From Megaleporinus macrocephalus (lineage: Eukaryota > Chordata > Actinopteri > Characiformes > Anostomidae): a stretch of DNA of 64,000 nt. The translations under genes and the position numbers were made by a program. The notes beneath the pieces are model-generated. The model searched no databases. It saw only the letters and a program-made list of their open reading frames with translations, and was not told where the DNA came from. Below are positions 51,044-64,000 of the stretch, in pieces (position 1 is the first letter of the stretch; each line of letters begins with the position of its first letter). The stretch is from contig CM038708.1 in assembly GCA_021613375.1 (NCBI GenBank), positions 25,563,518 through 25,627,517 of the forward strand. The letters are read 5' to 3'.

Positions 51044-54000
51044 GAAGTACAGGAGTTTAGTGAGAAAGTAGTGAAGATGAGGAGCAGGACTGCAGTGAGT
51101 TAGTGATGAGGATAAAGAGCAGGATGCATTAAAGCTGAAGATGAATAACCAGAGAGCAATTAATTATTGATGATGACAAGCAGCCATTCAGTGATCTAAA
51201 AATGAAGATGAGCAGGAGTGTAGTGATCTAGTGATGAAGATGAGGAGCAGGAGTGTAGTGATCTAAAAATGAAGATGAGGAGCAGGAGTGTAGTGCTCTA
51301 GTAATGAAGATGAAGAGCAGAAATGCAGAGATCTAATAAAGATTAGGAACAGGAGTGCATTAAGTTAATTATGAAGATGGGAAGCAGGAACACATTGAGT
51401 TAGTGATGAAGAGAAGGAGCAGAGATCTAGATGAGGAACAGAAGTGCAGTGAGTTAGTGATGAAGATGAGGAACAGAAGTGCAGTGAGTTAATGATGAAG
51501 AGGGGAGCAGGAGTGCAGTGAGCTAATGATGAAGATGGGGAGCAGGAGTGCAGTGAGTTAATGATGAAGATGGGGAGCAGGAGTGCAGTGAGTTAATGAT
51601 GAAGATGGGGAGCAGGAGTGCAGTGAGTTAATGATGAAGATGGGGAGCAGGAGTGCAGTGAGTTAGTGATGAAGATGGGGAGCAGGAGTGCAGTGAGTTA
51701 GTGATGAAGATGGGGAGCAGGAGTACAGTGAGTTAGTGATGAAGATGGGGAGCAGGAGTGCAGTGAGTTAATGATGAAGATGGGGAGCAGGAGTGCAGTG
51801 AGTTAATGATGAAGATGGGGAGCAGGAGTGCAGTGAGTTAATGATGAAGATGGGGAGCAGGAGTGCAGTGAGTTAGTGTTGAAGATGGGGAGCAGGAGTG
51901 CAGTGAGTTAGTGTTGAAGATGGGGAGCAGGAGTGCAGTGAGTTAGTGATGAAGATGGGGAGCAGGAGTGCAGTGAGTTAGTGATGAAGATGGGGAGCAG
52001 GAGTGCAGTGAGTTAGTGATGAAGATGGGGAGCAGAAGTACAGTGAGTTAGTGATGAAGATGGGGAGCAGGAGTGCAGTGAGTTAGTGATGAAGATGGGG
52101 AGCAGGAGTGCAGTGAGTTAGTGATGAAGATGGGGAGCAGGAGTGCAGTGAGTTAGTGATGAAGATGGGGAGCAGAAGTACAGTGTTAGTGATGAAGATG
52201 GGGAGCAGGAGTGCAGTGAGTTAGTGATGAAGATGGGGAGCAGGAGTGCAGTGAGTTAGTGTTGAAGATGGGGAGCAGGAGTGCAGTGAGTTAATGATGA
52301 AGATGGGGAGCAGGAGTGCAGTGAGTTAATGATGAAGATGGGGAGCAGGAGTGCAGTGAGTTAGTGTTGAAGATGGGGAGCAGGAGTGCAGTGAGTTAAT
52401 GATGAAGATGGGGAGCAGGAGTGCAGTGAGTTAGTGATGAAGATGGGGAGCAGGAGTGCAGTGAGTTAGTGATGAAGATGGGGAGCAGGAGTGCAGTGAG
52501 TTAGTGATGAAGATGGGGAGCAGGAGTGCAGTGAGTTAGTGATGAGGATGGGGAGCAGAAGTACAGTGTTAGTGATGAAGATGGGGAGCAGGAGTGCAGT
52601 GAGTTAGTGATGAAGATGGGGAGCAGGAGTGCAGTGAGTTAGTGATGAGGATGGGGAGCAGGAGTGCAGTGAGTTAGTGTTGAAGATGGGGAGCAGGAGT
52701 GCAGTGAGTTAGTGTTGAAGATGGGGAGCAGGAGTGCAGTGAGTTAATGATGAGGATGGGGAGCAGGAGTGCAGTGAGTTAGTGATGAGGATGGGGAGCA
52801 GGAGTGCAGTGAGTTAGTGTTGAAGATGGGGAGCAGGAGTGCAGTGAGTTAGTGTTGAAGATGGGGAGCAGGAGTGCAGTGAGTTAGTGTTGAAGATGGG
52901 GAGCAGGAGTGCAGTGAGATAATGAAGATGGGGAGCAGGAGTGCAGTGAGTTAGTGATGAAGATGGGGAGCAGGAGTGCAGTGAGTTAGTGATGAAGGTG
53001 GGGAGCAGGAGTGCAGTGAGTTAGTGTTGAAGATGGGGAGCAGGAGTGCAGTGAGTTAGTGATGAAAATGGGGAGCAGGAGTGCAGTGAGTTAGTGATGA
53101 AGATGGGGAGCAGGAGTGCAGTGAGTTAGTGTTGAAGATGGGGAGCAGGAGTGCAGTGAGTTAATGATGAAGATGGGGAGCAGGAGTGCAGTGAGTTAGT
53201 GATGAAGATGGGGAGCAGAAGTACAGTGTTAGTGATGAAGATGGGGAGCAGGAGTGCAGTGAGTTAGTGATGAAGATGGGGAGCAGGAGTGCAGTGAGTT
53301 AGTGATGAAGATGGGGAGCAGGAGTGCAGTGAGTTAGTGATGAAGATGGGGAGCAGGAGTGCAGTGAGTTAATGATGAAGATGGGGAGCAGGAGTGCAGT
53401 GAGTTAATGATGAAGATGGGGAGCAGGAGTGCAGTGAGTTAGTGATGAAGATGGGGAGCAGGAGTGCAGTGAGTTAATGATGAAGATGGGGAGCAGGAGT
53501 ACAGTGTTAGTGATGAAGATGGGGAGCAGGAGTGCAGTGAGTTAGTGATGAAGATGGGGAGCAGAAGTACAGTGTTAGTGATGAAGATGGGGAGCAGGAG
53601 TGCAGTGAGTTAGTGATGAGGATGGGGAGCAGGAGTGCAGTGAGTTAATGATGAAGATGGGGAGCAGGAGTGCAGTGAGTTAATGATGAAGATGGGGAGC
53701 AGGAGTGCAGTGAGTTAGTGATGAAGATGGGGAGCAGGAGTGCAGTGAGTTAGTGTTGAAGATGGGGAGCAGGAGTGCAGTGAGTTAGTGATGAAGATGG
53801 GGAGCAGAAGTACAGTGTTAGTGATGAAGATGGGGAGCAGGAGTGCAGTGAGTTAGTGATGAGGATGGGGAGCAGGAGTGCAGTGAGTTAGTGATGAAGA
53901 TGGGGAGCAGAAGTACAGTGTTAGTGATGAAGATGGGGAGCAGGAGTGCAGTGAGTTAGTGATGAAGATGGGGAGCAGGAGTGCAGTGAGTTAATGATGA

Positions 54001-54945
54001 AGATGGGAAGCAGGAGTGCAGTGAGTTAATGATGAAGATGGGAAGCAGGAGTGCAGTGAGTTAATGATGAAGATGGGGAGCAGGAGTGCAGTGAGTTAGT
54101 GATGAAGATGGGGAGCAGGAGTGCAGTGAGTTAGTGTTGAAGATGGGGAGCAGGAGTGCAGTGAGTTAGTGATGAAGATGGGGAGCAGAAGTACAGTGTT
54201 AGTGATGAAGATGGGGAGCAGGAGTGCAGTGAGTTAGTGATGAGGATGGGGAGCAGGAGTGCAGTGAGTTAGTGATGAAGATGGGGAGCAGAAGTACAGT
54301 GTTAGTGATGAAGATGGGGAGCAGGAGTGCAGTGAGTTAGTGATGAAGATGGGGAGCAGGAGTGCAGTGAGTTAATGATGAAGATGGGAAGCAGGAGTGC
54401 AGTGAGTTAATGATGAAGATGGGAAGCAGGAGTGCAGTGAGTTAATGATGAAGATGGGGAGCAGGAGTGCAGTGAGTTAGTGATGAAGATGGGGAGCAGG
54501 AGTGCAGTGAGTTAGTGATGAAGATGGGGAGCAGGAGTGCAGTGAGTTAATGATGAAGATGGGGAGCAGGAGTGCAGTGAGTTAGTGATGAAGATGGGGA
54601 GCAGGAGTGCAGTGAGTTAATGATGAAGATGGGAAGCAGGAGTGCAGTGAGTTAATGATGAAGATGGGAAGCAGGAGTGCAGTGAGTTAGTGATGAAGAT
54701 GGGGAGCAGGAGTGCAGTGAGTTAGTGATGAAGATGGGGAGCAGGAGTGCAGTGAGTTAATGATGAAGATGGGAAGCAGGAGTGCAGTGAGTTAATGATG
54801 AAGATGGGAAGCAGGAGTGCAGTGAGTTAATGATGAAGATGGGGAGCAGGAGTGCAGTGAGTTAATGATGAAGATGGGAAGCAGGAGTGCAGTGAGTTAA
54901 TGATGAGGATGGGGAGCAGAAGTACAGTGAGTTAGTGATGAAGAG
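51044..54945 (+). repeat. 35-bp minisatellite, about 110 units
   Basis: The unit is GCAGTGAGTTAGTGATGAAG then ATGGGGAGCAGGAGT. It begins with degenerate spaced units from about 51044 and becomes regular from about 51490. Variants include TTAATGATG, TGTTGAAG, GATGAGGATG, GATGGGAAG and a shortened unit AGAAGTACAGTGTTAGTGAT. Shortened units recur at about 52183, 52565, 53226, 53570, 53812, 53913, 54195 and 54296, revealing block duplications. Open frames do not persist because the unit is not a multiple of three. Confidence 0.97.
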
Positions 54946-55486
54946 GAGTAGAGATCTAGTAATGAGGGTGCTGCAGGATGGAGAGTGATGTAATACTGCT
55001 CAGTGGGGGGTTTGACAGTACTGTGTGGTTAAGAAAGATGGAGGGTATGATGAGCTCATGGCAAGCACTGAAACATGCTTTTTTATATCTTCCATGATTG
55101 AACAAAGGGAATAACTAAATTGCTGAGATGTAAACAGACATTCAGGGCACATGTACCAACTTACCTTTCTCAATGATGGTGGTAATAGGAACCAGTGGTC
55201 CTGCAGTCTATCAACAGTGTAAAGATTTATATTTACCTTTCAAACAACAACATTGATAAAGACAAAGTGGTAAATCTTATAAAAGTGGTCTTACCTCTAC
55301 ACCATATTTGTAAAACTGTTTCAGGCTAAAACCTGGCATATCTCTAACCCTCCATATATTACAATTATGATTGAGAAGCTTCATTATATTTGCTTCCCAT
55401 CACCACCACTGAACATTTCTAACATGGCAAGATTCTAACTGAAGTTACTAGGTTTATTACAAAAAGTGCCAGAACTCAGAACTAGT

Positions 55487-55542
<56 letters not shown>

Positions 55543-55880
55543 AACACACACACCTTTCATGCTGTGCTTTACAAACATGACAATAGAGATCATAAGTGGA
55601 ACAAGTGTCCAATCAAACTTATCATGAAGCACCATTACTGGATAAAAGTGCAGTAGAGCTAAGAGTACACTAAACTGAGCTGAAAGCTGCTCAAAACATG
55701 TTCAGGCCAGATTTTGAACTCTAGTATTGAGGCTTTCTCCTCAAGCTAAAGTCTGTCTCTCCATGTTTAGTCTCTACCCTAGACACTAATTACTAATAAC
55801 CCAAGTAAAAATAGTCTATGCTTCATAAAAAGCAGTAGCTCAAATGAGTCTAAGAAAACAAGTTTGACTTGTTAAAAAGA
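54946..55880. other. Intergenic DNA downstream of eif4a1
   Basis: No gene. A (TG)(TA)n(CA) compound microsatellite lies at 55489-55552. Confidence 0.5.
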
Positions 55881-55885
55881 AATAC

Positions 55886-56989
55886 CTTTATTTAAGAGAA
55901 TTAAAATAAATACTATACAGAATCCAATGTAGAAAAAGTTTAATACACGGCTTCTGTCTGAAAAAGGTTAACAATCACATTCTTAATAAATTCATTTAAA
56001 AATAGCACTGACCAATGTAAATCCCCACATCCCCCACAAGACAGGCATTTAACAAGCAGAAAAAAAAGTAACATTATAATCTCTATATACTCAATCATTT
56101 GTAGTTTGGTCCTTTTAAGACCCCTCCAATATATTTTGGTGAGGTAGGTTACTGGAGCAACTCTCCAATATGTAAGGACTTAATACAGTGAATCTATACA
56201 ATACGCCATGTGGTGGTAACCTGCCATCTTTATCACACTTAGCCACCTGTCCTACCAGTGAAATAAATGTCTATTTAGAGGAAAATGCTACTACAAAACA
56301 GCACTATACAAGTGGTTTAACAAAAAAAAAAAAAAGGAAAAAAAAGGAAAAAGAAAAGTCCTGATCACAACAGTTTGGTAATATAACAGTTATTGATTTC
56401 ATCCCAGCTGTGTCCTAGAATTTCCAATTAAGAGGGCAGGAATTTTTTGAGCACTGTAAGAGTCAAGGCTCCAACTCCCCCCACAGAAACAAAAAAAAGG
56501 GGAGAAAAAAAAAAGTAGGACACAACAGAGTTAATACTGGGAATAGATGGATTCATATCTGAAAGCCCAGTCGAGCAAGATAGGCTCCACCAGATATAGG
56601 ACTGTGCCACCGACACCCTATGTAAACATGATAACATTAAGAAACTATTAGAGCAACCACAATTTACGTCAAAATGGAAAGACAAAGTCCGCTTTAGCCA
56701 TTTGGTGCTGAGCTCCTCAGATGAAACAGGCTCTGCACGGCTCTTTAAAATTGTGGATGGCACACCTCGTTTAAGGAACAACTTCAACGCGCAAGGCTCA
56801 CTCCAATCGTCTCAAATCCTAAGAACACCAAGTTTTCAAAGATACAATGCAAATCATGTTTTGCTTCGAACAGCGATAGAGCAGTAATCTCTGGGTGTTA
56901 GCCTGTGGAATTACAGAGCATGGGGAGTAGATACGAGTCCAAAAAAAATAGGAGCTAAAGGAATGCAGAGTGAAGGAGTGGGAAGAGTT
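55886..56989 (-). other. eif4a1: Probable eif4a1 3' UTR
   Basis: TTTATT on the plus strand near 55889 supplies AATAAA for the eif4a1 strand, about 1.1 kb after the stop. Within it, 56570-56600 repeats about 20 nt of the intronic H/ACA RNA (CCAGATATAGGACTGTGCCA on the plus strand). Confidence 0.5.
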
Positions 56990-62610
<5,621 letters not shown>

Positions 62611-62680
62611 TATCACAAAGAACAGCACAACGGCGGAAATGTGTTAAATACGTGGGAGCGAAGCGGAGCGGACGCTTCTG

Positions 62681-62706
62681 ATTGGTCAGGAGTTCTGTCA
62701 ATCAAA
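62681..62706 (-). promoter_or_regulatory. eif4a1: CCAAT-type site upstream of eif4a1
   Basis: TGATTGGTCAG on the plus strand gives CTGACCAATCA for the gene, about 75 bp before the start codon, in CpG-rich flanks. A second ATTGA-type word (TCAATCAAAAC) lies near 62699. No TATA box is seen. Confidence 0.5.
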
Positions 62707-62719
62707 ACGAAGGCCAGCC

Positions 62720-63430
62720 ATTCTGACTCCTCATAGGCTGAAGCAAAAGCGTCATAACGCAAAGGCGTCGCCCCGCTGTACGTTTGACGTCAGGGCAGTC
62801 TTAGTCATATTTGCAGTAAATCAAAACCTCTCGCTTTATAGCAGTAATATAGTTTCATAAATTACTTATATACAACTCAGTAATCATACATATGAGTCGT
62901 TTTGAGGAAAGCACAAGCACACAGTGTCCTCGTGTCTAAAATATTATAATGAGTAATAGCCATAGTTTCATAATGTATGTGAATGCAGTTTCATAAAGTT
63001 TGTTAAACCACATAATTAAAAACAGAATTTAACACTGATGTTCAGTGATCAACTCTGACCAACTTCTAATTATTTCTCAGCTCATAGCTGAAGGTTAATG
63101 AACACTTATATATTGCAGTGATACCCCACAAGTGTTGAAATGTCAAAACCCACTGTAAACCAGCTTGCAATAAATTAATGTAAGTATTAAAACAAGATAC
63201 AAACATAGTGATTCTGATTGTTATAGAATTTTGCCCATTTGTCTGGAATGTCACCAACAGCCAGGGTCAAGTATCAAAGAGCACAAACTTAAACTGTAAA
63301 ACTGTGACAATTCATTGCCAGATCTTGACGTAACAGTTCAAATTACTGCCAGTGAAGAGCGAGGAAGCAGAAATCATTAACATTACTGGGAATGTGGCTT
63401 AGCCGACAGAACAATTGTGACCAAATCCAC
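62720..63430. other. Intergenic spacer between senp3 and eif4a1
   Basis: Short spacer between two genes on the same strand. No gene or repeat recognised. Confidence 0.5.
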
Positions 63431-63453
63431 TTATCGGTTTTTATAAGGCATGA

Positions 63454-63795
63454 TTTATTCAAAAATAAAAGTAAAACATGTTTACGCTTGCACATTTGAG
63501 TAACATGACACTTTCCCACACTTAATAAAAGCATTAACACCTTTACAAGACGGAGAGAAAAATCATAGAAAACACTGTGAAAGCCTCTTTCAAGAGTCCA
63601 AAATGGCTCCCATCAAAATGCCACATTTCAACACAGTAGGCATCAGAAAAGACATTGGCCTCTGACGAACACAGGAAAATAACACTGATACAAAACGAAA
63701 ACGAAAAGAGTGGGTTTGAAAACGCAATGTCCAGATGGAAGTCCAGATGTTTTTTTTTAAGTTCCTTCTCTGGTCGCACTGCCACAAGGTAAGTA
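63454..63795 (-). other. senp3: Probable senp3 3' UTR with polyadenylation signal
   Basis: TTTATT at 63454-63459 on the plus strand reads AATAAA on the gene strand, about 340 nt after the stop codon. Open frames inside have no motif. Confidence 0.55.
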
Positions 63796-63906
63796 TCACA
63801 GTGAGAGCTTGCAGTGACAAAGCTCTTTGTACATGAGTCTCCTCAGTTTAGGCATGTCCTGCTGACTGAAGCTGAAGGGCTGTCCCAATGCCAGACACTT
63901 GCAGTA
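63796..63906 (-). CDS. senp3: Last coding exon of a SENP3-type SUMO protease (partial)
   Basis: The exon follows a TTTTTGTTGTAG acceptor and encodes 36 residues plus TGA. These contain [20 protein letters not shown] and end [15 protein letters not shown], closely like the C-terminus I remember for SENP3, the nucleolar SUMO2/3-deconjugating cysteine protease involved in ribosome maturation. The catalytic His, Asp and Cys lie in upstream exons outside the window. Its position directly upstream of eif4a1, on the same strand, matches the human SENP3-EIF4A1 order. Confidence 0.88.
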   Translation of the reverse strand, partial: YCKCLALGQPFSFSQQDMPKLRRLMYKELCHCKLSL

Positions 63907-64000
63907 CTACAACAAAAATATATAGATTAGGAGAGTGGGATGATTACACTGAACAAAATACTTTACACTTTTTTACTGAAATTACTGTTAAAATAACAAT

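Overview
The window is vertebrate nuclear DNA from a teleost fish. It has spliced genes with GT-AG introns, AT-rich intergenic DNA dense in microsatellites and fish-type transposons, and a two-exon sox19 gene (the teleost SoxB1 counterpart of mammalian SOX15). I cannot name the species; an otophysan fish is a guess.

Layout: 0-13 kb is repeat-rich. It holds an unrecognised small membrane-protein gene copy broken by a DNA transposon (4.06-5.27 kb), a tRNA-type SINE, a long foldback MITE, a 1.35 kb AT-rich satellite and two further DNA transposons. A B30.2/SPRY gene with eight coding exons follows (14.2-19.1 kb, +), then mpdu1 with seven exons (20.6-24.6 kb, +). From 25 to 36 kb there are interspersed repeats, microsatellites and a 37-bp minisatellite. 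sox19 (38.3-39.6 kb, -) has a CCAAT/GC-box promoter and several candidate regulatory islands around it. From 47.4 to 50.0 kb there is a DNA transposon carrying a nested LINE fragment, beside a decayed inverted copy of the 4-5 kb gene. A 35-bp minisatellite fills 51-54.9 kb. The right end holds complete eif4a1 (11 exons, 57.0-62.6 kb, -) and the last exon of a senp3-like gene (63.8-63.9 kb, -).

The gene set senp3, eif4a1, mpdu1 and sox19/SOX15 is the conserved block next to TP53 on human 17p13.1. Relative to human, as I recall that order, the mpdu1-sox19 pair appears inverted as a unit, and I see no CD68 between eif4a1 and the pair. The eif4a1 introns carry five candidate snoRNAs on the host strand: three SNORA48-like H/ACA RNAs in three different introns, one SNORD10-like C/D RNA and one further H/ACA candidate that may be SNORA67. 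The joined reading frames of eif4a1 (406 aa), mpdu1 (253 aa), sox19 (286 aa) and the B30.2 gene (410 aa) all close exactly, which supports the exon calls. No prokaryotic-type system or CRISPR array is present.
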